Assembly (NCBI GenBank): GCA_050946835.1
Contig: JBMNVN010000001.1
Coordinates: forward strand, 434,001-498,000
DNA length: 64,000 bases
Source: UBA1447 sp002329225
Lineage (GTDB): Bacteria > Bacillota > Clostridia > Oscillospirales > Acutalibacteraceae
Direction: 5' to 3'
Shown in pieces: positions 24,433 through 33,975 of this stretch. The notes under the pieces are model-generated. The model saw only the letters and a program-made list of their open reading frames with translations, was not told the origin of the DNA and searched no databases. Each line of letters begins with the position of its first letter. The first letter of the stretch is position 1. The position numbers and the translations under genes were made by a program.

Positions 24433-26023
24433 CTTTGCCCTACTTTACAAATTGGAACTCAAGCACCTTTTGCATTCCGTGAACCCCGCAAGCAGGCGTT
24501 CTTCGGGGGAAAAGAATCGTAAAAGGGGCCTGGCGGCAATTATGATCTTTTCCGCCTTCTTAATTCTTTTTTATTCCGTTTCTTACTGCGTCATTATGGC
24601 AAAGGCTTTTATAAAGATTGACGCTTTATGGCTGCTGCCGGCTTTTATGTTCAGCCTTTGCAGCATGTTAATGCTTTTTACAACCGTTTATAAGGTTAAA
24701 GGCACCGTTTTCGGTTTTGACGACTATGACTTTTTGATGGCACTGCCCGTAAAAACAAGTGTTCTTGTGCTGAGCCGTCTGGCCGTTTTATACAGTTTTA
24801 ATTTTACCGCACTTTTATTCATCCTGATTCCCGCCGCCGCCGTATATGCTTATTATGCCGTTCCCGGCTTCTATTTTTATATCAGCTTTTTAGTCGCTTT
24901 GCCCTTTGTGCCAATGATACCTATCGGAATCGCCGGGACTCTCGGCACACTAATTCACTTGGCGGCCTCCCGTTTCAAGCATAAAAGGGCAGTCAACATG
25001 GTTCTCACCCTCCTGCTCTTTTCGGGACTTATTGTTTTGTCCTTTAATACTAATGTATTCATTGAGAATGTAACGGAAATAAGTCAAGCCGTAACGGGTG
25101 TGGTCAACCGCTTTTATCCTCCGGCCGCACTTTTTACAAATGGCGTCTGCAAAAACAACTTTTCAGCCTTATTTTTGTTCATAGCCGTCTCCGCCGGAGT
25201 TTTTTGGTTCTTTTCTTTTGCGGCGGCAAAAAAATTCAAAGCCCTGAACACTTTTTTGCTGGCGGAGAAAACGGATTCCGAGTTTAAAGCCAAGGAGATT
25301 AAAACGACATCCGTCCGCCTCGCCCTTTATAAAAGGGAGTTGCAGCGCTACTTTTCTTCCGTCCCCTATGTGCTCAATACCGGAATGGGGCTTGTGCTTT
25401 TCACTCTCAGTTCAGCCGCCCTGTTGATTATGGGGAAGGACAGGGTAGTCGGGTACTTGGGCGCAGCCAATGCGGTGGAGATGTTTTATAACTTCGGGCC
25501 GATTGCGGTTTCCTTTTTTGTGGTATTATCCTGCACAACAGCCTCCTCCATCTCTCTGGAAGGGAAAAACCTGTGGATAATAAAAAGCCTGCCCCTTGAC
25601 CCTCGTGATGTGTTTTTAAGTAAGATTGCCCTAAACCTCAGCCTTTCCGTTCCGGCCGTTATTATCAACAGCGCCTTGACAGCATTATTATTCCGCTTTC
25701 CTCCCAAGCAGGCTTTTTTGCTATTCGCCCTGCCCTTGTCTTATGCCTTTTTAACCGCCTTGGGGGGCCTTGTACTAAACCTGATGTACCCCAATTTTGA
25801 CTGGTCATCGGAAGTTACGGTAATAAAGCAAAGCGCTTCCGTAACTCTTGCCGTCTTTATCGGCATGGGCGCGGTTGCCGTCCCCCTTGCATTGCTTTTT
25901 ATACCTTTGCCTATAAGCCCCTTTTCCATTAACTGCGGGGTTTTGGCCGTTGTCAGTACCGCCAATCTGCTGCTTTACCGTTATATAATAACTAAGGGAC
26001 CGAAAATCTTTGCGGAGTTTTAG
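24425..26023 (+). CDS. ABC transporter permease (ABC-2 exporter, PF16949-like)
   Basis: A 532-residue membrane protein with about twelve hydrophobic segments in two bundles, separated by a cytoplasmic stretch near residues 285-310. The N-terminus (LLYKLELKHLLHSVNPASRR) and SISLEGKNLWIIKSLPLDPRD near 376 resemble putative ABC-exporter permeases of Clostridia. It shares 8 bp with the ATPase gene. The substrate is not evident. No cognate two-component system lies nearby, which argues against a BceAB-type antibiotic resistance module. Confidence 0.85.
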   Translation: MRDFALLYKLELKHLLHSVNPASRRSSGEKNRKRGLAAIMIFSAFLILFYSVSYCVIMAKAFIKIDALWLLPAFMFSLCSMLMLFTTVYKVKGTVFGFDDYDFLMALPVKTSVLVLSRLAVLYSFNFTALLFILIPAAAVYAYYAVPGFYFYISFLVALPFVPMIPIGIAGTLGTLIHLAASRFKHKRAVNMVLTLLLFSGLIVLSFNTNVFIENVTEISQAVTGVVNRFYPPAALFTNGVCKNNFSALFLFIAVSAGVFWFFSFAAAKKFKALNTFLLAEKTDSEFKAKEIKTTSVRLALYKRELQRYFSSVPYVLNTGMGLVLFTLSSAALLIMGKDRVVGYLGAANAVEMFYNFGPIAVSFFVVLSCTTASSISLEGKNLWIIKSLPLDPRDVFLSKIALNLSLSVPAVIINSALTALLFRFPPKQAFLLFALPLSYAFLTALGGLVLNLMYPNFDWSSEVTVIKQSASVTLAVFIGMGAVAVPLALLFIPLPISPFSINCGVLAVVSTANLLLYRYIITKGPKIFAEF

Positions 26024-26049
26024 AAACCGTATTTTCAGGAGTGACAGCC

Positions 26050-26250
26050 GTGAGAAAAATAAAAACAAAGCGCTCCGTTACGGTCATTGAGCGCCCTGTT
26101 AAAAGGCGAAAGGCGGCAAAAACCCCCGTTTCGCTTACGGTATCATTTATAATTCTTGCGATAGTTTTAATTCTGGCGGGAATTTATATTTTTAACAACG
26201 ACCCGGGAATGCCGGAAAGTCTGCATCCCGCTTTTTTATGTTTATTATAG
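26050..26250 (+). CDS. Small single-helix membrane protein (66 aa)
   Basis: GTG 26050 follows AGGAG at 8-base spacing. The product has a strongly basic N-terminus (KRRKAAK) and one hydrophobic helix (residues 30-50), an inside-positive single-pass topology. Its last codons overlap the terminator hairpin at 26204-26238 and the stop of the convergent esterase gene. It may be an accessory subunit of the ABC exporter. Reality is uncertain because of its size. Confidence 0.45.
   Translation: MRKIKTKRSVTVIERPVKRRKAAKTPVSLTVSFIILAIVLILAGIYIFNNDPGMPESLHPAFLCLL
26204..26238 (+). terminator. Intrinsic terminator after the ABC exporter operon
   Basis: CGGGAATGC (26204-26212) pairs with GCATCCCG (26223-26230) with one bulged A, followed by C and six T residues. 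Confidence 0.65.
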
Positions 26251-27312
26251 AAGATGTTTATCCATAAAGCGCATAAACATTTGCCAATCATAGCGGCTTA
26301 AAAAATGGGGACCGGAACGCAGATGATAGCCGATATTTCCGCCGTGCAAAAACTCACCGGGCTCCGGATAGCGTCCGTCATGGGAAAGGCCCTCCAGCCC
26401 CAGCAGTTTGTAAACTTCATCCGCAGCCAGGCAGGACAGAAATTCGCTTTCGGGCCCCGCCCAGAGGTCCTCGGACGCACTTGCCACATAGACCGGTCTC
26501 GGCGCTAAAAGCGCAACAAGTTGGTGCTGGTCAAAGGGCATTGTTTCTTCCTTACCTATATATTTTTTATAATTTACGCAAAACCAATAGGGGAAGCTCT
26601 TTGTAATATGTTCCACTCTCTCCCCCGTTTTTTCCCGTGTAACAGCCGCCCCGCTGCAACCCGAATTGTTGGAAACCGCGGCGGCAAAGCGTTCATCCTG
26701 AGCGCCGCACCAAAGGGCGGTTTTACCCAGACGGGAGTGCCCTGCACAAAAAATCCGTTTTTTGTCTATACTGTCCAAGGTGAGAGCATAGTCCATAACC
26801 CGGCTTGCCGCCCAAGCCCACATGGAGATTTTTCCCCAATCAGTGCCGTCATTTCTTCTTTCAAACATGGCGGCTAAACCGGAAGAAAAATCGTCTTCTT
26901 TATCCTCGGTCACATCGTCATAACAAAAAGTTGCCAGAGCGTATCCGCCGTCAATAAGTTCTTCAATGGGGCAGTACTTGCCGATCGGGTACTTTGTGAA
27001 AGAAAGATAGATTATCAGCGGTACATTTTCGCTATAGGGGAGTACAAAATCCACCGGGAAGGAAAAATCCCCCTTAGGTGTGGGAACGGTCAATTCCACC
27101 TCCCGGTATTCCGCCTTACCCGCCCAGGAGTTCCCCGTCTCCGATTTTAAAACCTTTGAACCGGTAAAAGAGGGGGGCGGCGGTGAAAACCCGTATTCTT
27201 CTCTTGAAAAAAGTTCGATGAGTTCTTTGCGCCTTTGCGGCCAGTCTTTTGCCTCCGAACCGGGCTTTAGTATGGGCGGCAGTTCAAGTTTAGCCAAATC
27301 CTTATAAATCAT
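26245..27312 (-). CDS. CE15-like alpha/beta hydrolase (glucuronoyl methylesterase-type)
   Basis: About 355 residues with no signal peptide. The nucleophile elbow GHSRLGKTALW carries the catalytic serine; GHSRxGK is the form found in bacterial CE15 enzymes, which cut ester bonds between glucuronic acid and lignin or alkyl groups. LLAPRPVYVASASEDLWAGP and a late histidine in SGPHFLSRYDW complete the triad region. The deduced start is ATG 27312, because AGGGGG lies 9 bases before it; ATG 27321 sits only one base after that site. Acetyl-xylan esterase-like activity is an alternative. Confidence 0.75.
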   Translation of the reverse strand: MIYKDLAKLELPPILKPGSEAKDWPQRRKELIELFSREEYGFSPPPPSFTGSKVLKSETGNSWAGKAEYREVELTVPTPKGDFSFPVDFVLPYSENVPLIIYLSFTKYPIGKYCPIEELIDGGYALATFCYDDVTEDKEDDFSSGLAAMFERRNDGTDWGKISMWAWAASRVMDYALTLDSIDKKRIFCAGHSRLGKTALWCGAQDERFAAAVSNNSGCSGAAVTREKTGERVEHITKSFPYWFCVNYKKYIGKEETMPFDQHQLVALLAPRPVYVASASEDLWAGPESEFLSCLAADEVYKLLGLEGLSHDGRYPEPGEFLHGGNIGYHLRSGPHFLSRYDWQMFMRFMDKHLL

Positions 27313-27364
27313 CTTTTTCATCCCCCTGTTCAGTTTTGCTATAATAAAAAACTTTTCAGAAATT

Positions 27365-27393
27365 ATAATACCAGCGCATTTATCTTTTGTCGA
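27365..27393 (-). promoter_or_regulatory. Promoter of the CE15-like esterase gene
   Basis: On the minus strand TCGACA (27388-27393), 17-bp spacer, TATTAT (27365-27370) with an extended -10 TGG. Confidence 0.65.
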
Positions 27394-27437
27394 TAGATTG
27401 AAAATTTAAATCGGGCTTTTCGGATAAGGAGACAGTT

Positions 27438-27992
27438 ATGGAAACAATAAGACCGTACCGTCAAGAGGACCGGGAAAATGTACGCAACCTGTGCCTTATA
27501 AACGCCGGTAATCCTGAAAAAGAAAGGCAGCAGAAGTTTATTCTGAACACATTCTGCGACTACTACATAGAATGTGAGCCGGAAAACTGTTTTGTGGCGG
27601 CTAATGAAGATAATGAAGCCGTAGGCTATATAATCTGTGCGGAAAACTACGGACAATTTGAAAGAAGAATAAAAAGCGATTATCTGCCCCGTGCGCTTCG
27701 GCTCGGCCCTGACAAATGGATAGGCTTACGCTTATCTTATGCACCCCACAAAAAATTCTCCCGTGAGTACCCGGCGCATTTGCACATAGATATTTCCGCC
27801 GACTACCGGCGCAAAGGCTTGGGGAGCGCCCTTATGAATACCCTCACCGAACATCTTCGCAACAAAGGAGTAAAGGGGCTTATGCTCACCGTAGGCAAAA
27901 AAAACGAGAAGGGAATAAACTTTTATAAAAAATACGGCTTTGAAGTGCTGCAAACCGGAACGGGCAGCGTTGCAATGGGAATAAAGCTTTGA
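27438..27992 (+). CDS. GNAT family N-acetyltransferase
   Basis: A 184-residue acetyltransferase. The acetyl-CoA pyrophosphate loop is DYRRKGLGSALM near residue 120 and the C-terminal beta-strand region is GINFYKKYGFEVLQ. AAGGAG precedes ATG 27438. The acceptor could be an amine on a sugar, protein or small molecule; the sequence does not say. It is a single-gene unit ending in a strong terminator, opposite to GH38. Confidence 0.88.
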   Translation: METIRPYRQEDRENVRNLCLINAGNPEKERQQKFILNTFCDYYIECEPENCFVAANEDNEAVGYIICAENYGQFERRIKSDYLPRALRLGPDKWIGLRLSYAPHKKFSREYPAHLHIDISADYRRKGLGSALMNTLTEHLRNKGVKGLMLTVGKKNEKGINFYKKYGFEVLQTGTGSVAMGIKL

Positions 27993-28026
27993 TTGTTTTT
28001 CGACAGTGTTTTTTCAGGAATTAAAA

Positions 28027-28063
28027 GCGGGCTTTTCTTTACTGAAAAGCCCGCACTTTTTTA
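28027..28063. terminator. Intrinsic terminator between convergent GNAT and GH38 genes
   Basis: GCGGGCTTTTC pairs with GAAAAGCCCGC around TTTACT, followed by ACTTTTTT on the plus strand and TTTT on the minus strand. Confidence 0.85.
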
Positions 28064-28069
28064 GTTTTT

Positions 28070-31000
28070 TTACTTAAGCCTGAACAAGGAGCGGACAATG
28101 GAATAGGCATCCGCTAACTGGAAAGTACCGTTTATAAATGGGGTATTTACGGTTATTGATTTTCTTCTGTCTACAAACTTCTGAGCCACCTGTTCGGGGA
28201 TAGAGGGTCTGGCGTCCGCATACTCACTCGGGGAAAGTTTGTAGTCGAAGGGGCGTCTTTTAAGCGTGTCGAAAAGGGGCGCCGCCGTGTTAAAGCTGAG
28301 ATCCTTTCCGTCCGCCGTTGCGGCAAGAATTAAAACTTCTTCCACCTTCGGCAAAGTAATCTCTTTTACACCCTCGGGTATTTTTACACGGACTTTAAAG
28401 AAGTAAAGTTGTTTTGCAAGTATATCCCCGTCTTCGCAATGGGCGTGAGTTGCGTTCCATGCCAAAACTCCGTTTTTGACATAACCCGTTTCGCCCAAGC
28501 CTACTAAATCCCAAGCCCCAATCGCCTCTTGCCAATCGGGAATAAAGCAAATCTGCTCCTTGCCCCCAACCTCAAAGATTGTTTGGCGGTCACCGTCAAG
28601 GGAGGCAGCAAGCAGCCAAAGCTTTCTTGTACCCTCAGGCAGTTTAAGAGTCTGACCCCGGCAGACGAGAGCATTTTTCTCCCCTTGGCCGATTTTAAAT
28701 TCCACGCCGCCGCTGAGAATGGTTTCGGGAATAATCTCCCTCGGTACTGAAAGGGTCTTCGGGTGGTCGGCAGTGGCCATTTCTTGCTGCCCGGTTATGG
28801 CGGTAAAGTTATAAGGCAACTCCAAAGGAGTCATCTCATTTAACTTTGCGGGTTTCTCAGGTTTTTTAAGGGTCAGGGCAAAAGTTTTAGGTGCATAAGC
28901 GCCGATGTCGAAACATAGCACGCCGTCTTTAACTTCGGCATCACCGATGACTTCTTCGGTGGCGAAAACTTCTTTAGCCGACTCTATGCCGGCGCCTATG
29001 GAAAACTTAACTCCCGTTTTGGCAATCCCTTCAACCTCATTAAAGCGGACGACGGTTTCTTCGCCCCGATGAGCCTTTTTAATTGCCCGTATGCTCACGC
29101 CCTCGGTATTAAGGCGTGCAAAGGAAAACTCGGTACCTAATGTGCCCTCATGGACACTGGCGGTAAAGGTTGCCATAGGCTGATTAAAACGTTGGGCGGC
29201 CGACTGGGTACCGCTTTGACGGATACCCTCATGAGGATATATGCCGAAGGAAAAGCGGTTGAGGCCCAAGTCCATTAAATGCTGTGAACATTCCCAACGA
29301 TAATTATAAACCGGGGTATGAACAACGGTAAGGCGCAGGGTGTTGTCATCGGGTTTATCCCAGCCGGAGCGGGAGTCGCTGAACACCGAAACGCCGAAGC
29401 TTTTACTCCTGTCCGTGATGTCCGCCCACATCTGAGCGGGCACTTCATAAAGTTTAGGCCTGCTGTTGCCCCGTTTTATTACACCCAAGCCTAAATCGTA
29501 ACCGGCATTGGGGTTAGCGGCCGCAAGGGGGAAGACGACTTTAAGCAGGCTTGCGGTGGAACGCCAGTCCACCTCGTTATAAACCCGCACGGTATCCCCG
29601 TCGGCGTCAAGCGACAGCACCTGGGTGAATTTTGAGGGGCCGGCTGTTCTGGTAATTTCAATAGCGCCCCGGGCGGGACCGTATTCAAGTATTTTTATTT
29701 TCGGGTTTTTGGCATACTCCCGGGGAGGAACGGCAAGCTCGTCATAGGTCAGTTCCCAGGCAGGCCAGGGTTTGCTGCCCTTGTAGTCAAAGAGAGCAAG
29801 GGATACCACACCGGAAAGAACGTTCTTCCCGAGCTTTTTGTCATAAATCTCGCAAATATCCCCGTTAGAATTGAGCATCACACGGAGATTTGCGTTTTCC
29901 AAAGAGGTGGAGGATATGCGTATGGCGTCCGCATCCGAATAAGGTTTATCCGCCGGTTGTACGTCATACAGGGCAATACCTACGGACGGCACGCTTGCAA
30001 CAAAGGCAATGTGAGTATGTTTTTCATCTTCATCAATAATCTGGGAGGGCACTTCTTTGCCTGAGGGGTCGGTTACCTTAATATGCTTGGTATCCTTCGG
30101 GAGTTTAACCTTTGCGGTAACGGTTTCGGTGCGAAGCCCCGTTGATTGCAGGGGGTTTGTCACCGCTACCGGTACGCCCTTGGCAAAGGAGGTATCCATT
30201 TGCTCAGCAACGGCTCCGGCTCCGGCTCTGTACTCTTCCGCCAATTGGTTTTGTGAAAGCATATAGTCATTCCAGTTGCGTTTATAGCAGACCTGGAAAG
30301 ACGTGCCCGTAATATCATCGTGGAACTGATGGGCTATGGCACGCTTCCACGATGTATTTATAACGGCATGGGGGTATTCCGCCAATCCCATCCAGTCCGC
30401 TGCGGAACAGAAACGCTCAGCCGCATCGGCAAGTTGTTCCACCCGTCGGTTCCAGCGTTTACCGACAGCTCTGGATGTATAACTGCCCACACCGTGGTCG
30501 GTGAGTAAGAGTTCATTGCTCCATGTGGGCAGAAGCTCTTTTTGTCTGTCGGATAAGTCGTTATCCATAATCTCGAACAGCTCGTTTGAACTCACCGACT
30601 TAACGTCAACTTCATTCATCGAGTTGGCACGGATTTCATCCATAACGGTTTTAACGGAACTTTCCCCGGGCGCTCCTCCCCGGTCTCCGGTGCCGTAAAA
30701 GGCACAGGTAAAGGGCAGGCCCGCCTTGGAATTCTTTTCAAGTTTGGGTGCAATGCTGTCATTTTTACGCACCGATTTTAAACTTCGGGCATAGGAACCC
30801 GGCTGAATGTTTGCGTAAACAAAACTGCCGTCCACACCGTACCATTTACCCAAATCGAAAGGAGCGCCGTAAGCGCTGCCCCAGGCAAGTTTGCCGGTGG
30901 AAAAGCCTTTAAGGTTTGCATGGCGGGCAATTGAAGGCAGAGCCCAACCGAAGCCGAAACAGTCGGGCAGGAAAATATCGTTGCTCTCTTTACCGAATTT

Positions 31001-31342
31001 CTCAAGAAAATATGTTCTTCCGTAAAGTATATTGCGGAACAGGGCTTCGGGGGAGGGGGTATTCACATCCCCGTTTTCATAGGTGCTGCCTACCGGTACC
31101 CATCGCCCCGCGGCAATGTATTCCTTCATCTTTTCAAAAGCTTCGGGATAATATTCTTCCATAAGTTCATAGCGGTAAGACCCCTCAAAACCGAAGGTGT
31201 AATCGGGGTATTTATCCATGAGGGGAAAGTTTCTGAAAAGAGTTGCGGGAATATATTTGCCGATAGTTGTTTCCAAATCCCAAAGCCAGGATGTATCAAG
31301 GTGGGATACGGCAATTGTAAAAACAGTTTTTTTAGTTAACAT
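28070..31342 (-). CDS. Glycoside hydrolase family 38 alpha-mannosidase
   Basis: A 1090-residue enzyme. SHLDTSW near the N-terminus gives the zinc ligands His14 and Asp16. FLPDCFGFGWALP near 124-136 has the nucleophile Asp127. A GH38 middle domain follows near 280-380 (RAIAHQFHDDITGTSF) and long beta-sandwich domains complete it. GH38 enzymes cut alpha-mannose from glycoprotein glycans using zinc. There is no signal peptide, so it acts inside the cell on imported oligosaccharides. It is the last gene of a four-gene operon with two phosphoesterases. Length fits the bacterial family. Confidence 0.93.
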   Translation of the reverse strand: MLTKKTVFTIAVSHLDTSWLWDLETTIGKYIPATLFRNFPLMDKYPDYTFGFEGSYRYELMEEYYPEAFEKMKEYIAAGRWVPVGSTYENGDVNTPSPEALFRNILYGRTYFLEKFGKESNDIFLPDCFGFGWALPSIARHANLKGFSTGKLAWGSAYGAPFDLGKWYGVDGSFVYANIQPGSYARSLKSVRKNDSIAPKLEKNSKAGLPFTCAFYGTGDRGGAPGESSVKTVMDEIRANSMNEVDVKSVSSNELFEIMDNDLSDRQKELLPTWSNELLLTDHGVGSYTSRAVGKRWNRRVEQLADAAERFCSAADWMGLAEYPHAVINTSWKRAIAHQFHDDITGTSFQVCYKRNWNDYMLSQNQLAEEYRAGAGAVAEQMDTSFAKGVPVAVTNPLQSTGLRTETVTAKVKLPKDTKHIKVTDPSGKEVPSQIIDEDEKHTHIAFVASVPSVGIALYDVQPADKPYSDADAIRISSTSLENANLRVMLNSNGDICEIYDKKLGKNVLSGVVSLALFDYKGSKPWPAWELTYDELAVPPREYAKNPKIKILEYGPARGAIEITRTAGPSKFTQVLSLDADGDTVRVYNEVDWRSTASLLKVVFPLAAANPNAGYDLGLGVIKRGNSRPKLYEVPAQMWADITDRSKSFGVSVFSDSRSGWDKPDDNTLRLTVVHTPVYNYRWECSQHLMDLGLNRFSFGIYPHEGIRQSGTQSAAQRFNQPMATFTASVHEGTLGTEFSFARLNTEGVSIRAIKKAHRGEETVVRFNEVEGIAKTGVKFSIGAGIESAKEVFATEEVIGDAEVKDGVLCFDIGAYAPKTFALTLKKPEKPAKLNEMTPLELPYNFTAITGQQEMATADHPKTLSVPREIIPETILSGGVEFKIGQGEKNALVCRGQTLKLPEGTRKLWLLAASLDGDRQTIFEVGGKEQICFIPDWQEAIGAWDLVGLGETGYVKNGVLAWNATHAHCEDGDILAKQLYFFKVRVKIPEGVKEITLPKVEEVLILAATADGKDLSFNTAAPLFDTLKRRPFDYKLSPSEYADARPSIPEQVAQKFVDRRKSITVNTPFINGTFQLADAYSIVRSLFRLK

Positions 31343-31461
31343 AATATTAATCCTCTCTATTCAAGTTTTTACTTAAACACTCACATCAACGATAAAACCA
31401 TATCCTTATTCGGAATACAACAATTTTACATCTTTCAAGGCCAGTCTTCAAGTAAATCGGT

Positions 31462-32829
31462 TCAATTAAGGGTAAGCTCAAGATTATTATCCGGAACACC
31501 GCTGTTTCCGATTAAAGAAGATACAAATGCGGGGATATCGGAAAGTTCGGGATTTTTTTCGCCCAGCTTTTTTTCAAGTGTTGAGATGACCGGACGAAAA
31601 CGCTTCAGAGCCTTCATAATAAGGGAATGAACCGGCGTACCGGGTATATAAGGGGCATCCCCTTCAAACATATTGCGGACAAGCTCAACACCTAAATCCT
31701 TAACCAAAACGCCCTTCAAATCCGACGGCACTTTTATAAAAAGCAGGCGTCCGAGCTTACCCAAGGTCAATGTCTGCATAGTGTTGCCCGCAAATTTTAT
31801 CAGCCCCAAGTTTTTCGATTTGCTGCCCTTTTTAGCGATTTTGCGCGCAAAGGCTTCCGGATTTTCCGCCATTGAGTCTATTGTCGTGCGAATCATACGT
31901 TCAAACCGCCAGGTAAAATATTCATCCGCCGTCATACCGTTTTTGTCCCAATCGAATTCCTCTATTCTTGAGGACTCAATTTTTACCTTTTTTTCATCCG
32001 AAAAAGTCACTTTGCGTATTGAAGCGGGGCAGCCCACCAAGGAGCCGGTGCAAACATCCCAAAGAGTATTTCCTTTAGCGGTGGTTATTGAATTGACGCT
32101 TTGCATGTGCATGTGGCCGGTAAAAATAAGCTGAAGCCCCCAATCCGCAAGGGTTTCCGCCGTTTCCCGCCAATTTGAGATAACCGCATCCCCAACCATG
32201 CTCATAACGGGTGAACCGGGCAAAACGGGGTAGTGGGTCATAGCAAAGAAAATATCACCTGCCGCTTTGGCCGAATCAATTTGCTCTTTTATCCATTTCA
32301 AATGCTCTTCGTCAAAGCCGTGAAAGTGTTTCCCGTCACCGTCACAATTCAGAGCCAAAAGACGGACACCGTCGGCAATGGAGGCCGCATAGGAATAGGT
32401 TCTTTCGTTAAAGGCGAGGCAGTCGGAATAACCGTAATCTTTGTAAAGCGTCAACAGCTCCTCACGGGAAGTTCCTTCCACGGGGATTCTTTCTTCACCT
32501 TTAAACGCTCTCGGATTGTCGTTGTAATCATGGCCGGCGGTTGTAACATAAATCCGCTTACCGCAGGCTGTAAGTTTTTCAAGCTTTTTTATAAAGCCCA
32601 GATGGCTCTCTTTTTCTCCGTCAAAAATCAGATCCCCCGGGATTAAAACGGTTTGCACTTCTTTATCCGCACAAAGGGTATCAAATGCGGAATCAATAAT
32701 TGATCCCGTTTCAGCCAGACATTTTTGCTCGGTCAGATTAAATCTGTCATATTCGGGTCCTTCGGCGCCCAGGGAATTTTCAAAATAATGGGTATCGGTG
32801 ATAAGAAAAAACGAAAAAGGAGTTTTCAT
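31462..32829 (-). CDS. Calcineurin-like metallophosphoesterase
   Basis: A 455-residue protein with the metal-site motifs of the family: DTHY at 12-15, LIPGDLIFDGE near 62, FFAMTHYPVL near 190 and LIFTGHMHMQS near 233. There is no signal peptide, so it may act on cytosolic phosphomonoesters or phosphodiesters. The C-terminal 170 residues are helical and unassigned. It lies 20 bp downstream of the EEP-family gene and 119 bp upstream of GH38. Confidence 0.9.
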   Translation of the reverse strand: MKTPFSFFLITDTHYFENSLGAEGPEYDRFNLTEQKCLAETGSIIDSAFDTLCADKEVQTVLIPGDLIFDGEKESHLGFIKKLEKLTACGKRIYVTTAGHDYNDNPRAFKGEERIPVEGTSREELLTLYKDYGYSDCLAFNERTYSYAASIADGVRLLALNCDGDGKHFHGFDEEHLKWIKEQIDSAKAAGDIFFAMTHYPVLPGSPVMSMVGDAVISNWRETAETLADWGLQLIFTGHMHMQSVNSITTAKGNTLWDVCTGSLVGCPASIRKVTFSDEKKVKIESSRIEEFDWDKNGMTADEYFTWRFERMIRTTIDSMAENPEAFARKIAKKGSKSKNLGLIKFAGNTMQTLTLGKLGRLLFIKVPSDLKGVLVKDLGVELVRNMFEGDAPYIPGTPVHSLIMKALKRFRPVISTLEKKLGEKNPELSDIPAFVSSLIGNSGVPDNNLELTLN

Positions 32830-32849
32830 GCTTTTATTTGCTCCGCATT

Positions 32850-33923
32850 CTATATGAGTTTAAAATCAAGGACAACCGGATTGTGGTCGCTGTAAAAGAA
32901 CTCCGTTTGTAAGTTTTCCGAGCGCAGCACATATATATTTGAGGACACAAAAAAGCCGTCTATTACGATTACAAAAGTTTCTCCCTGCATATAGGGAATG
33001 TCACAATTGCGTGCCGTGGGAACAATACCGTCCTTTGAAACATTGTTAATCATTGTAATCCCTTTGGGAATAAGCTCTTTCGGAAAGGGCTTTGCCCAGC
33101 TGAATTCACCCGCTTTATCGGCACCGTTAAGGAGTTCGGCGGAATTGCCGGGGAGGTCGTGGTTAAAGTCCCCTCCGCAAATTACATAGTTGCCCTGTTC
33201 TATTTTTTCTTTAATATCCTCAAAAAGCATTTTTATCTGGGCGGTTCTTATTGAGGCATCCCCGCCGTAGGCTGACAAATGAACATTGTAAAGATAGAGG
33301 CTTTTCCCGCTATCCGTTTCTATACGGCTGACACTGTAGCAACGGTCCAAGTCAACAAGCTTTGACAGGTCTGTAGCTATAGGCAAACTGCGGCGAACGC
33401 TGTCAAGGATATTATACTTTGAAAAGACGGCAAGACCGGAGAGGGACTTACCGTGGGGCTTAATAAGAGGGTAATAAAGATAGGCGGAATCGTAGTTAAT
33501 CGCCTTTACGCTGCTGAATTTCGGAAAGGCTTCCCGCAGCAGCTCATACTGGTCAATGTGATAACTGCGGGTGGAGTTCAGGTCTACTTCCTGAAAAAGG
33601 ACAAAGTCCGGGTTAAGGGCGGCAACAAGATCCGCCGCACCCTGCACATTTTCTTTGCAGCTTTCTTTACTGCGGGCGCGGGATTCCTTTCCCCCGTCCA
33701 TGAAAAAGCTGAAATCCTGACTGTAGGCTCCGAACCCTATATTATAGGTGACAATTCTGAAACTGTCACCGGAGTTCAAAGACAGATTTTCCCCTTTCTC
33801 AATACCCAGGGTAATGTTGTCCTCAAGGCGGTCATACGACAGCAGAACATAGGCCGCATAAGAGCCGACAACAACAATAACCGCCGCCAAAATAATTGCC
33901 AAAACCTTAAACAGCTTTTTCAT
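32850..33923 (-). CDS. Endonuclease/exonuclease/phosphatase (EEP) family protein, membrane-anchored
   Basis: A 357-residue protein. Residues 5-28 form an uncleaved hydrophobic helix, so the catalytic domain faces outward. EEP motifs are FRIVTYNIGFG (Asn site), VLFQEVD (metal Glu), YNVHLSAYG, GGDFNHDLPG and SDHNPVVLDF (catalytic Asp-His). Such enzymes cut phosphodiester bonds in lipids, nucleic acids or inositol phosphates. AAGGAGG precedes the start. Its pairing with a metallophosphoesterase suggests phosphate scavenging. Confidence 0.88.
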   Translation of the reverse strand: MKKLFKVLAIILAAVIVVVGSYAAYVLLSYDRLEDNITLGIEKGENLSLNSGDSFRIVTYNIGFGAYSQDFSFFMDGGKESRARSKESCKENVQGAADLVAALNPDFVLFQEVDLNSTRSYHIDQYELLREAFPKFSSVKAINYDSAYLYYPLIKPHGKSLSGLAVFSKYNILDSVRRSLPIATDLSKLVDLDRCYSVSRIETDSGKSLYLYNVHLSAYGGDASIRTAQIKMLFEDIKEKIEQGNYVICGGDFNHDLPGNSAELLNGADKAGEFSWAKPFPKELIPKGITMINNVSKDGIVPTARNCDIPYMQGETFVIVIDGFFVSSNIYVLRSENLQTEFFYSDHNPVVLDFKLI

Positions 33924-33975
33924 TTTGCCCTCCTTAACCGGTAACCGGCAAACTGATTTCTTTATTTACCTTTGG

